From contig CAWAKK010000006.1 of the NCBI GenBank assembly GCA_963782605.1, forward strand, positions 132,608-196,607: DNA of 64,000 bases, written 5' to 3'. The position numbers and the translations under genes are program-made. Each line of letters starts with the position of its first letter. Position 1 is the first letter of the stretch. Shown here piece after piece: positions 34,341-43,341 of the stretch. The notes below the pieces were generated by a model that ran no database searches, was not told where the DNA came from, and saw only the letters and a program-made list of their open reading frames with translations. The stretch comes from JBDTSW01 sp963782605. GTDB lineage: Bacteria; Actinomycetota; Thermoleophilia; Solirubrobacterales; 70-9.

Positions 34341-36131
34341 ATGGCCAAGTCATCCGACATGGCCCAGCGGGGGATCGGCCGAGCGGGGTTGGTGACCGGA
34401 CTGGCTTTCGTGGCCACCTGGGTTGCCATCACGGCCTTCCCCGGCGATGCCGCTGCGCGGGGCCGCTGCCCGGCTCCATACCTCGTTCACGCCGCAAGCG
34501 AGTTCGACTCGCAAGAGGTACGCCGCGCACGCCATAACGTCTTCCAGGTCCACCAGCGCAACCTCAAGCTGCGGCCGCCTGTGCGCTGGACGCGCGACCC
34601 GTACAGCTCGCGCCGCTTCCGTGGGGCTCTGAACACCCTCGCCTGGCTCGACGTGCTCTTCTACGACTTTCGCGAGAACGGCCGCCGCCAATCTCTGCGC
34701 CGCGCCCGTGACCTCGCGCTCGACTGGATTCGGTCGAATCCGCCGGGCTCGGATCGAACCGACCGCACCTGGGACGATCGGATCTCGGCGACACGAGCCA
34801 CCTACCTCGCCTACGCCATGCGGGCATCGGACTGCCGCGGCATCCTCAACGAGCGTAAGAAGCGAGCGTTTACGCGAGCGATCTTCCACCACGGCCAGCT
34901 CGCGTCGAGCTCGAAGCACTACCGGGCGACCAACCACGGGCTGTTCGTGGACACCAACCTGATCATGCTGAGCCGCGCAGCGCCCAACCTCGCCAAGGGG
35001 CGGGGATGGGGGCGAACGGGAAAGCGCCGCTTCGGGCGCACGCTCCGGGGCCGGATCGTGGAGAAGGAGGGCTTCTGGCTCGAGCACTCGGCTTCCTACC
35101 AGCTGGCCATTCGCAGGGAGGTGGCCTTCTTCCGCGAGCTGACCCGGGGCGACGCCCTGGAGGTGCTGCTGAACAGGATGACCAACGTGGCCGGTTGGCT
35201 CGTGCAGCCCAACGGACAGCTGACACTGCTGGGCTCGACCAACCGAATGCGCATCCCCAAGCCGATCAAACAGGAGGCGGGCAACGACGACGGGCTTAAG
35301 TGGCTCGGCCGCAGCGGGCTCGCGTTCGTAAAGCGCTCCGGGAGCTACCTGTCGCTGGCGGCGACCTTCTTCAACGGCTCCCACAAGGATTCGGACGAGC
35401 TCTCCTTCGACCTCTACGACTCGGGCCGCCGCCTCATCACCGACTCAGGGGAGTACGACAAGGACGAGCGCGCATTTGGGCGCTTCTCCGACTCGCCGGC
35501 CGCCCACACCACCCTCATCGTGGACGGGCAGGGGTTCCCCCGCGATGGCAGGTTCGCGTACAAAAGCGGGCTCGTGGCGCGGGGTGTTGGTGACGGTTGG
35601 TTCGCGCTCGCGGCGCGCAACCCCCTCGCGCGCCGGCAGGGGGTTGGCCACCAGCGCCTGTTGCTCTACCGCCCTGGCCTCGGACTCATCGTCGCCGACC
35701 GCGTCCGTTCCGATCATCGTCATACCTACCGGCGCTTCTTCCAGCTCGCCCCGACCCTCACGGCCAAACGAGAGTTCGGGCACATCACCCTCTCCCAAGG
35801 GGGTTGGAGCGGTCGCCTGGAGGACGAGACCAGGCGGGGCGATCCAGGCCTGGCTCTTCACCGAGGCAGGCGCCGGCCCTCGATCCTCGGGTTCGAGTTC
35901 CCCCGATTTCGCCAGCGCCTACCGCGTCCCACCGCGGTCATGCGCACTGAAGGCGCGGATCTCGACCACCTCGCGGTCCTCGATGCGGGGGGGAGCCAGT
36001 CCCTTGAGGCGCGGCTCGTTCGTGCCAACCCGAAGCGCACCGACGTTGCGCTTGAGATCGACGGCGCGCCCGCCGGCACGCTCTCGGCCGAGCGCCACGG
36101 CCATCGCTTGCGAGTACGTGTAGAACCCTAG
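34341..36131 (+). CDS. Heparinase II/III-like polysaccharide lyase 1
   Basis: 596 residues with an N-terminal hydrophobic export signal (about 12-40). The N-terminal part forms an alpha/alpha toroid typical of alginate lyase/heparinase folds, with TNHGLFVD (Asn-His pair) and FWLEHSASYQL (Tyr). The beta-sheet domain carries HKDSDELSFDLYDSG (His). These Asn, His and Tyr positions match the catalytic set of PL12/15/17/21-type lyases. It probably cleaves an acidic, perhaps sulfated, polysaccharide outside the cell. One base separates it from sulfatase 3, so the two form an operon. Confidence 0.85.
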   Translation: MAKSSDMAQRGIGRAGLVTGLAFVATWVAITAFPGDAAARGRCPAPYLVHAASEFDSQEVRRARHNVFQVHQRNLKLRPPVRWTRDPYSSRRFRGALNTLAWLDVLFYDFRENGRRQSLRRARDLALDWIRSNPPGSDRTDRTWDDRISATRATYLAYAMRASDCRGILNERKKRAFTRAIFHHGQLASSSKHYRATNHGLFVDTNLIMLSRAAPNLAKGRGWGRTGKRRFGRTLRGRIVEKEGFWLEHSASYQLAIRREVAFFRELTRGDALEVLLNRMTNVAGWLVQPNGQLTLLGSTNRMRIPKPIKQEAGNDDGLKWLGRSGLAFVKRSGSYLSLAATFFNGSHKDSDELSFDLYDSGRRLITDSGEYDKDERAFGRFSDSPAAHTTLIVDGQGFPRDGRFAYKSGLVARGVGDGWFALAARNPLARRQGVGHQRLLLYRPGLGLIVADRVRSDHRHTYRRFFQLAPTLTAKREFGHITLSQGGWSGRLEDETRRGDPGLALHRGRRRPSILGFEFPRFRQRLPRPTAVMRTEGADLDHLAVLDAGGSQSLEARLVRANPKRTDVALEIDGAPAGTLSAERHGHRLRVRVEP

Positions 36132-36132
36132 G

Positions 36133-37674
36133 ATGCGCCAGCTCCCGCTCCGGGCCCTCGTCGCCTGCGCGATCGTCGCGATCGTGGGCGTCGGCGCTTG
36201 CAACCGCGATGACGAGCGGGGGGGTCGAGCGGAATCTCCACCCGAGCGCCCCACGCCCGAGGGCCCGAACGTGGTCGTGATCACGACCGACGACCAAAGC
36301 AACCATTCCTGGCGGCGGAACGTGATGCCCAACACCTTCGAGCTGCTCGTCGATGCCGGCACGCGCTTTCGCTCAGCGATCGCCGCCCCCCCGCTGTGCT
36401 GCCCCAGCCGGGCGGGCTTTCTCACCGGGCAATACCCGCACAACAACGGCGTCTTCGCCAACGAGCCCGGCTATCCGGATCTCCGCGAGCCCAAGTCCAT
36501 CCTGCCCGCATGGCTGAACGAGGCCGGCTACACCACCGGGTTCGTCGGGAAGTACCTGAACGGAACCACCGATGCGCTCAACGGCAAGCCGCCACCCGGC
36601 TGGAGCTCCTACTTCCAGGTCGACGACCTCTCCTACCGCAATGCGACGGCATTCGACGACGGCGAACGCGTGAAGCTCGGCCACGCCTACACGCCCATGG
36701 TCTTGAACCTCGAGGCGGCGGACTTCATCGCGAGGGAGTCAGGGAGCCGTCCGTTCTTCCTCTGGCTCGCTCAGACTGCGCCTCACCCTCACAACGACGA
36801 GGACGGCACCTGCAAGGGCAAGGCGGCACAGCCGCTGCCGGGCGATCTGGCCGATTCCCAGAACGTGCCACCTGCCGCGCTCGCCGAGCTTCGACGAGCG
36901 CGACGTCTCCGACAAGCCCAGCGACATCGCAGCCGAGCCGCCGCTCGAGCAGGACGAGGAGCAGGCGACCGAGAAGCTCTATCGATGCACGGTTGGAGCG
37001 CTGCAGGAGGTCGACAGGGGCGTCGAGGACATCGTCGAGGTGCTCGAAAGGAGGGGAACTCGACGACACCGTGATCCTCTTCCACTCCGACAACGGGATC
37101 TTCTTCGGAGAGCACCGGATCCGCTCAGGAAGGGCCTCCCTTACGAGCCGCGCTGCGAGTCCCGATGACGATGGCGCTCCCGCCCCAGACGCCCGGCAAG
37201 CCGCTGCCGTTCGTGCGCGAGGTGGTCTCGAACGTCGACATCGCCCCGACTCTTCTGGAGCTGACCGGAGTCGAGCCCTGCGTCGATCGGAGCGGCTGCC
37301 GCAAGCTCGACGGCCGCTCGCTCGTAGGACTCATGAACGGCGACCGAAGAGCTTGGGCCCGGGACCGCGGCATCCTGGTCGAGCAGGCAAACCACGGCTG
37401 CGACTACGCGGCCATCCGGACGGCCAACTGGCTCTACACGGAGAACCTCGACGGCGACCCCGCAGGGGGGTGCGAGCTCACCTCCACGGAGCTCTACGAC
37501 CTGCGCAGCGATCCGGACCAGCTCGAGAACCTTCTCGCCGACCCCCGCCCCGGCGCCGGTCCGCCCGAGCTCCTGCGCATGCTCGACGACCGCCGCATGG
37601 CCGAGAAGCTCTACCGGCGCCTGGCAGAGCTACGCGACTGTGCGGGGGCCGTAGGCAAGAACGCCTGCGAGTAG
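36133..37674 (+). pseudogene. Secreted type I sulfatase (sulfatase 3), four frame breaks
   Basis: It begins with a lipoprotein-like signal (AIVGVGACNRDD) and an intact sulfatase start (PNVVVITTDDQSNHS, CCPSRAG). The frame then changes near 36880, 37055, 37130 and 37150. Pieces such as SFDERDVSDKPSD, ELDDTVILFHSDNGIFFGEH and PMTMALPPQTPGK lie in successive frames, and the original frame is regained to the end (DLRDCAGAVGKNAC). The net shift is zero and total length (1542 bases, 513 codons) matches the intact sulfatases. Either a cluster of sequencing indels or recent decay. It follows lyase 1 by one base. Confidence 0.85.
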
Positions 37675-37682
37675 CGGGCGGC

Positions 37683-39914
37683 TCAGGCCGCGACCGGCTC
37701 GGCCATGCGCTCCTCGAGCGAGCGCCAGGCGCCACGAGCCTCATCCAACGGGACGCTGAGCTCAAGCTCGGCGGCGGAGATCTCGATGCGCTGGCCGCCT
37801 GCCTGGCCGATCCGCCATGCGTCGACGCCGGCGGACGCTGCGGAAGCCAAAAGCTGCTGGACCACCTCCGGCGAGGCGGCGATGACAAACCCGCCCGGGC
37901 CCTCGCCGAAGGCCGCGGTCTCCCCGGAACACCCCCGCGCCTCCACGAGCTCGTCGATGTCCACGCGAAGTCCGATCGCCCCCGCGATCGCGCACTCCGC
38001 CAAGGCGCACGCGAGCCCGCCCTCGCTGATGTCGTGGATGGCGCTCGGCCCGCGCACACGCGCCACTTCCCGGACGAACTCGATGGCGCGGCGCGCGTCC
38101 CGCAGGTCCGTCTCGGGGAGTCCCGGGCCGAGCTCGCCGCGCACCTTGGCCAGCTCTGAGCCCGCCAGCGAGGGCGCGAACGGCCCGACCAGCGCCACGT
38201 CATCCCCTTCGTGCGGGTCAACCCCGGGCGAGACGGAGGCGTCGGGAATCTCGCCGACGAGACCGACGACCGGGGTGGGGTAGATCGGCCCCCTGTCGGT
38301 TTCGTTGTAGAGGGACACGTTGCCGCCGACGACCGGGATGCCCAACTCCGAGCAGGCGTCGGCAAGGCCCTGGGTCGATCGGTCGAGCTGCCAGGCGACG
38401 CTGGCCTTCTCGGGGTTTCCGAAGTTGAGGCAGTTCGTGAGCCCGAGCGGCTCGGCGCCGACACAGGCCAGGTTCTGCGCGCACTCCAGCACCGCCTCGA
38501 TCGTGCCCAGGTACGGGTCGCACGCGACCCGCCGCCCGTTGCCGTCGATGGCCACGCCGATGGCCACCCCGGCCTCGGGAATAACCAGCACCGCCGCGTC
38601 GGCACCTTCCGGGCGGCTCACGGTGCGCGAGCCGACGATCGAGTCATACTGCTCAAAGGCCCAGCGCTTGCTCGCGACGGTTGGCGCCGCAAGCAGCGTG
38701 GTCAGGATCTCGCCGGGCTCGGCCCCGTCGTCGAGCACCGACTCGTTCGAGTACATCCACCCCCGCGGCTCCTCCGGCTGGAGGTCGTAGAGGGGGCACC
38801 CGTCCACGAGCGCCGACACCGGCACGTCGCCGGCCACCTCGTCGTTGCGCAGGACGCGGATCGCGCCCGAATCGGTGACCTCGCCGATTCGAGCTGCGTT
38901 TGTGTCCCAGCGCTCGCACAGGGCGATCACCGAATCCACGTTCTGCGGTTCGACGATCGCGAGCATCCGCTCCTGTGATTCGGAGACCATGATCTCGAAG
39001 GGCTCCATGTCAGCCTCCCGCAGCGGCACCCTCCCCACGTCGACGTCGATCCCGACCCCTCCGGCTGAGGCCATCTCCCCCGCGGAGGAGGTCAGCCCGG
39101 CGGCGCCCAGATCCTGGAGCGAGACGAGCAGCTCGCACTCCAGAAGCTCGAGGCAGCACTCGACCAGCTTCGACTCCTCGAACGGGTCACCGATCTGGAC
39201 CGAGGGACGCTTCGACTCATCCTCCTCGTCGAGCTCGGCGGATGCGAGCACCGAGGCCCCGCCGATCCCGTCCCGGCCGGTCGAGGCGCCCATCAGCACC
39301 ACCGCGTTGCCTACGCCGGCGGCCGCGGCCCGCACCATGCGGTCGGTTTGCGCCAGCCCGACACACATCGCGTTCACGAGGCAGTTCTGCTCGTAGGGGG
39401 CCTCGAAGTAGACCTCGCCGCCAACCGTCGGCACTCCGATGGAGTTGCCGTAGTGGCCGATGCCCGCCACCACGCGATCGAACAGGTACCGCGAACGCTG
39501 CGACGAAAGCTCGCCGAAGCGCAGCGAGTCGAGTACCGCGATCGGGCGAGCGCCGAGGGCGAAGACGTCGCGCAGGATGCCGCCGACCCCGGTCGCGGCA
39601 CCCTGGAACGGCTCGACCGCGGAGGGGTGGTTGTGCGACTCGACCTTGAACGCGACGGCCCATCCATCGCGCAGCGAGACCGCGCCGGCGTTCTCTCCCG
39701 GGCCCATCACGACCCGCTCGCCCTCCGTCGGCAGGCGCCGCAGGAGCTTGCGCGAGTGCTTGTACGCGCAGTGTTCGCTCCAGAGGAGCGAGAACATCGC
39801 GAGCTCCACGTCGTTGGGCTCGCGACCCAGGAGCTCGACGATGCGGGCGTACTCGTCGTCGGTCAAGCCAAGCTCGTGGTGCCTTCGGTCTGGATCGGAT
39901 GCCGGCGTACTCAC
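37683..39914 (-). CDS. purL: Phosphoribosylformylglycinamidine synthase subunit PurL
   Basis: 743 residues, the small PurL type that works with PurQ and PurS. Family segments: WSEHCAYKHSRKLL, VMGPGENAGAV, KVESHNHPSAVEPFQGAATGVGGILRD, GHYGNSIGVPTVGGE. I prefer GTG 39914 because TAGATT (minus strand) sits 7 bases before it, as at the lyase genes; TTG 39923 is the other option. purL is normally next to purQ, but purQ is 19 kb away here. It converges on sulfatase 3 and diverges from lyase 2. Confidence 0.95.
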   Translation of the reverse strand: MSTPASDPDRRHHELGLTDDEYARIVELLGREPNDVELAMFSLLWSEHCAYKHSRKLLRRLPTEGERVVMGPGENAGAVSLRDGWAVAFKVESHNHPSAVEPFQGAATGVGGILRDVFALGARPIAVLDSLRFGELSSQRSRYLFDRVVAGIGHYGNSIGVPTVGGEVYFEAPYEQNCLVNAMCVGLAQTDRMVRAAAAGVGNAVVLMGASTGRDGIGGASVLASAELDEEDESKRPSVQIGDPFEESKLVECCLELLECELLVSLQDLGAAGLTSSAGEMASAGGVGIDVDVGRVPLREADMEPFEIMVSESQERMLAIVEPQNVDSVIALCERWDTNAARIGEVTDSGAIRVLRNDEVAGDVPVSALVDGCPLYDLQPEEPRGWMYSNESVLDDGAEPGEILTTLLAAPTVASKRWAFEQYDSIVGSRTVSRPEGADAAVLVIPEAGVAIGVAIDGNGRRVACDPYLGTIEAVLECAQNLACVGAEPLGLTNCLNFGNPEKASVAWQLDRSTQGLADACSELGIPVVGGNVSLYNETDRGPIYPTPVVGLVGEIPDASVSPGVDPHEGDDVALVGPFAPSLAGSELAKVRGELGPGLPETDLRDARRAIEFVREVARVRGPSAIHDISEGGLACALAECAIAGAIGLRVDIDELVEARGCSGETAAFGEGPGGFVIAASPEVVQQLLASAASAGVDAWRIGQAGGQRIEISAAELELSVPLDEARGAWRSLEERMAEPVAA

Positions 39915-39921
39915 CAGGCTC

Positions 39922-39927
39922 AATCTA
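39922..39927 (-). promoter_or_regulatory. Probable -10 box TAGATT for leaderless purL
   Basis: On the minus strand TAGATT precedes the GTG at 39914 by seven bases, with no ribosome site between. The arrangement matches that at the two lyase genes. If the TTG at 39923 were the true start this box would fall over it, which argues for the GTG. Confidence 0.45.
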
Positions 39928-39993
39928 TTGGGACGCGCGGAGGAGTCGTGGCAACACTTCTCGGGGCCCTGCGGAGCGGTCGGATGCGTTTTC

Positions 39994-39999
39994 TACACT
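39994..39999 (+). promoter_or_regulatory. Probable -10 box TACACT for leaderless lyase 2
   Basis: TACACT lies six bases before the ATG at 40006, and no Shine-Dalgarno is present. With the purL box 70 bases away on the other strand it makes a compact divergent promoter region. Confidence 0.5.
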
Positions 40000-40005
40000 C
40001 GCCCG

Positions 40006-41877
40006 ATGAACACCGCCCGCCTTGCGGGGGCGGCGCGCGTTGTTGCGGCCGTTGGGTTGATGCTCGTCCTCTACGCCTGGGGGAAGGAGGAGAGTGAGCC
40101 CGTCGCCTCCGCCTCGACCGTTCCGGAGTGCGCTCCCCCGCTTTACCGGGAGATCGCAAAGAACGCTGCGTATGAGGACAAGACCGTGCTCGCGGCCCGG
40201 GAGGAGAGCAGCTTCAACCTGAAGGGCGAGAAGCTCATGCTCGAGCCGCCGATCAACTGGGACCAGAATCCGAATCGCTCGACCTCCTTTCAGGGCAAGC
40301 TCAACGACCTCACCTGGATCGACCCTCTTCTCTACGCCTACCGAAACGGCGACGAGGCCGCTCTGGCGCAGGCGCGTGACATCGTCGTGGATTGGATCGA
40401 GGGCAATCCGTTTTCCAATCCCTATGCGATCGGGCGGGTGCGGGGCGACTCGAAGCCGTGGATCGACAAGGTGGCCGCGGCGAGAGTGCAGTTCATCGCC
40501 TACCTGGCGGCGACCGCGGAGTGTGAGGGCATGCTGGAGCCGAAAGAGCGGCAGCTCATGCGGGGCTCGCTCGAGCTCCACGGCGCCTTCTTGGCGGACG
40601 ATGACAACTATCACGAGACCAATCACGGCCTCTATGTGGACCGGGGCCTCTATCTGCTGGGGAAACTGGCGCCCGAGTTAAAGGACGCCGAAGCCTGGCA
40701 GGACCTCGCGGCCGCGCGCTTCTCCGACACGCTTCGCCTGCGCCAAGTCGGCGCCGAGGGCTTTTGGCTCGAGCACTCGGCCGCCTATCAGCTCGCGATC
40801 AACCGGCTGGTGGACGACATGGTTGAGCTCACCGGTTCGAAGGAGCCACGCCTGCACAAGATCGCGAAGGAGATGCGCACGGTCGCGGGCTGGATGATCG
40901 AGCCCGATGGGCAGACGCTGCTCTATGGCGACTCCAACCTGAAGGAGCCTTCCGCGTCCGAGCTGCTCAGCTCACGCAGCTATCAGGGTCTTCAGTTCCT
41001 GCCCAAGACGGGCCTCGCGTTCGTCCGTCGTCAAGACCCGGGCGCGTATCTCGCGATGCTCGCGAGCTTTCACTCAGACACGCACAAAGACGCCGACGAG
41101 CTCTCGTTCGATCTCTATGACCAGGGCCATCGGATCGTCTCCGACACCGGCCTCTATCACAAGGACTTCGACGAGTACTACGACTTTCAGGACTCGCCCC
41201 AGGCCCACTCGGGGCTCCAGGTGCGGGGCGCCGAGGTTCCCATCCTCGATGCCAACGCGTACGGCTCAGGCCTCTACGCGGCCGGTGGCGACGCCGGGTG
41301 GTACGCCGTCTGGGGCACGAACCCGCTGCTGGCCCAGCTGGGCACAGACCACCGGCGACTCTGGCTCTATCGTCCGGGTTACGCGCTCGTGGTGGTCGAT
41401 CTCGTGCGCTCTCAGGCGACTCAGACCTACGACCGCTTCGTCCAGTTCGGCCCTGAAGTGGAGGTCTCCGAGGCAGGCGATGGCGTCTTGGAGCTCAGCG
41501 CCGAAGGCCTCGACGCCACGTTTTCCACCACCGCCTCGACCGACCAGGAACTGGAGTTGGTGCGCGGCCGGGAGGAACCCCTCGGGGGCTACGTCTTTCC
41601 CTCGTTTCGCGAAAAGGTCCCGCGCTACAGCGCCAGGATCTCCACCGAGGCGGCAGACCTCGACGCCGTCATGACCTTCGGCATCGATTCCTCCGAACAG
41701 GTGAGCGCCGAGCTGCTCCCCGGCGCCTCGGACGAGGTGGTCGGCCTGCGGCTCTCAGAGTCGGGCACCGACGTCGGTCAGATAGTCGTCACTCGCGACG
41801 GACGCGCGCTGGGCGTCGCGGTCTCGCCGGAGCTCGCGGGCGAGGCGCTGCCGAGGAAGGTCAAGCCGGCCCGGTAG
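40006..41877 (+). CDS. Heparinase II/III-like polysaccharide lyase 2
   Basis: 623 residues with a short N-terminal membrane/export segment (VVAAVGLMLVLYAWG). Clearly paralogous to lyase 1: YHETNHGLYVDRGLYLLG, GFWLEHSAAYQLAI, THKDADELSFDLYDQG, DSPQAHSGLQVRGAEV. The toroid, beta-sheet and catalytic-type Asn-His, Tyr and His residues are conserved. It probably cleaves uronic-acid-containing polysaccharide by elimination; the actual glycan is unknown. It diverges from purL and converges on the hydrolase gene. Confidence 0.85.
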   Translation: MNTARLAGAARVVAAVGLMLVLYAWGKEESEPVASASTVPECAPPLYREIAKNAAYEDKTVLAAREESSFNLKGEKLMLEPPINWDQNPNRSTSFQGKLNDLTWIDPLLYAYRNGDEAALAQARDIVVDWIEGNPFSNPYAIGRVRGDSKPWIDKVAAARVQFIAYLAATAECEGMLEPKERQLMRGSLELHGAFLADDDNYHETNHGLYVDRGLYLLGKLAPELKDAEAWQDLAAARFSDTLRLRQVGAEGFWLEHSAAYQLAINRLVDDMVELTGSKEPRLHKIAKEMRTVAGWMIEPDGQTLLYGDSNLKEPSASELLSSRSYQGLQFLPKTGLAFVRRQDPGAYLAMLASFHSDTHKDADELSFDLYDQGHRIVSDTGLYHKDFDEYYDFQDSPQAHSGLQVRGAEVPILDANAYGSGLYAAGGDAGWYAVWGTNPLLAQLGTDHRRLWLYRPGYALVVVDLVRSQATQTYDRFVQFGPEVEVSEAGDGVLELSAEGLDATFSTTASTDQELELVRGREEPLGGYVFPSFREKVPRYSARISTEAADLDAVMTFGIDSSEQVSAELLPGASDEVVGLRLSESGTDVGQIVVTRDGRALGVAVSPELAGEALPRKVKPAR

Positions 41878-41896
41878 CGCCCACTGGCCGGATGGC

Positions 41897-42499
41897 TCAG
41901 CCGAGTGCGCTCGAAAGCCACCTCTGCACCGCCTCCGCGACGGCGGGAAGATCCTTCTTCAGCCCGTGGTTTCCCGCAACGGTGACGACGTCGCGGTTGG
42001 GCGCCTTCTCCGGCATCCCGAAGGGGTCGCTCTCGCCCTGGACGACGAGCGCGGGCACAGACACCCCGTCGAGCTCGTCCATGCGCGACTTCTCCGGCTT
42101 CCCCGGCGGGTGGACGGGAAACGCGAGACAGATGACCGCCACCGCGTCGATCTGCGCGGCGGTGCGGCAGGCCACCCTGGCCCCGGCAGAGCGACCACCC
42201 GAGACGACCGGCAGGCCCTTGAGCTCGTCTGAGCGCAGCTGCTCGGCCACCGCGATCCATGCCTCGTCGAGCTTCCCGGGAACGGGCGAGCTCTTCTTTC
42301 CGGCCACCCGATAGGGCTGCTCGACGAGGGCGACCGTAAAGCCCTCCGCGACCGCAGCCTCCGTGGCGGCGACGAGGTCCGGAGCGCCGACGCTCCCGCC
42401 CGCACCGTGTCCCAAAAGCAGCGCTCCCCTGGCGCCCTTCGCCGGGTGCAGGTGCGCACGGGCCGGCCCGTGCGGGGTATCGAGCTCGAGCTTGCTCAC
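41897..42499 (-). CDS. Alpha/beta hydrolase of the KANL3/Tex30 type
   Basis: 200 residues, GTG start overlapping the ABC permease stop (GTGA). Visible are the oxyanion loop ALLLGHGAGGSV, nucleophile elbow GGRSAGARVA (Ser), acid region VVQGESDPFGMP (Asp) and catalytic His in AGNHGLKKD. This compact family lacks a lid domain; natural substrates are unknown. It is the last gene of the ABC exporter operon. Confidence 0.85.
   Translation of the reverse strand: MSKLELDTPHGPARAHLHPAKGARGALLLGHGAGGSVGAPDLVAATEAAVAEGFTVALVEQPYRVAGKKSSPVPGKLDEAWIAVAEQLRSDELKGLPVVSGGRSAGARVACRTAAQIDAVAVICLAFPVHPPGKPEKSRMDELDGVSVPALVVQGESDPFGMPEKAPNRDVVTVAGNHGLKKDLPAVAEAVQRWLSSALG
42455..42474. repeat. Perfect 20-base palindrome inside the hydrolase gene
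   Basis: CGCACGGGCCGGCCCGTGCG is fully self-complementary and lies near the 5' end of the hydrolase coding sequence. A related GCACGGGCCGGCC string recurs near 43246 in the permease gene. It could fold in mRNA or bind a dimeric protein; chance in GC-rich DNA is also possible. Confidence 0.5.
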
Positions 42500-43341
42500 C
42501 CGCGCCGGTACAGGCGATTGGTAAGCGGCGCGAAGATCGCCGTCAGAACCGCGGCGGTCGCGAGCACGACCAGGATGTCGCCTCCCTGAGCGTTCCCCTC
42601 CATGAGCCCCCGCGAGGCGTCGGCGAGGATCGAGATCGGGTTGACCTCGACGAACGCCTTGAGCCCCGAGGGGAGGGTCTCGGGATCGACGAACACGTTC
42701 GAGAGGAAGGTGAGCGGAAAGATCGCCATGAACCCGGCGTTCATCACCGCGTTCGGCGAGCGCATGAGCAGCCCGAGCGTGGTGAAAACCCATGAGAGGC
42801 CGAACGCGAAGAGCACCACGAGCCCCAGCGCCGCCACGGCCCCGGGCACCCCGGCGCCCGGGCGGTATCCGAGGATGACGCCCAGCACGATGATCACGGT
42901 GCCCGCCAGCACGTAGCGAACGCTGTCGCCGAGCAGAGACCCGACCAGCGGGGCCGGCTTCCAGATGGGTAGGGAGCGGAACCGGTCAACGACCCCGCGC
43001 GTGAGGTCCGTGTTGAGCGCGATGCCCGAGTAGACGGTGGTGAAGAGGACGGACATCACGAGGATTCCGGGCAGGATGTAGTCGAGGTACTCGCCCGTCG
43101 ATCCCGCGATCGCCCCGCCGAAGAGGTAGGTGAACATGAGGACGAACATCACCGGCGTGATCGTCACGTCGAGCAGCTGCTCGGGTACGTGCTTCACCTT
43201 GAGCATCCCTCGCCAGCCGAACGTGATCGCCGCCGAGACCGCGCTTGCACGGGCCGGCCGTGGGCTCGAAGAGAGCGCGTTGCGGATCCCTTCGTCGGAG
43301 TAGACCTGATTCGGGCTCTGGGTGGTATCGGTGCTGCTCAT
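42496..43341 (-). CDS. ABC-2 type exporter permease (DrrB-like)
   Basis: 281 residues with six hydrophobic segments and the ABC-2 pattern (TPVMFVLMFTYLFGGAIAG, LPGILVMSVLFTTVYSGIALN, FPLTFLSNVFVDPETLPSGL). The NPISILADASRGLM tail resembles DrrB/NodJ-type exporters of antibiotics, lipids or glycans. Start ATG 43341 overlaps the ATPase stop (TGATG). It forms an exporter with that ATPase; the cargo is unknown. Confidence 0.9.
   Translation of the reverse strand: MSSTDTTQSPNQVYSDEGIRNALSSSPRPARASAVSAAITFGWRGMLKVKHVPEQLLDVTITPVMFVLMFTYLFGGAIAGSTGEYLDYILPGILVMSVLFTTVYSGIALNTDLTRGVVDRFRSLPIWKPAPLVGSLLGDSVRYVLAGTVIIVLGVILGYRPGAGVPGAVAALGLVVLFAFGLSWVFTTLGLLMRSPNAVMNAGFMAIFPLTFLSNVFVDPETLPSGLKAFVEVNPISILADASRGLMEGNAQGGDILVVLATAAVLTAIFAPLTNRLYRRG

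Noticed and set aside
36880..37150. Programmed ribosomal frameshifting in sulfatase 3
   Set aside because: Four shifts in both directions without slippery heptamers or downstream structures; indel errors or decay fit better.
28819..41877. A polysaccharide utilisation locus for foreign glycans
   Set aside because: No SusCD-like or ABC sugar importer, no glycoside hydrolases and no sugar-responsive regulator lie near the lyases and sulfatases; the sulfotransferases favour a self-made polymer.
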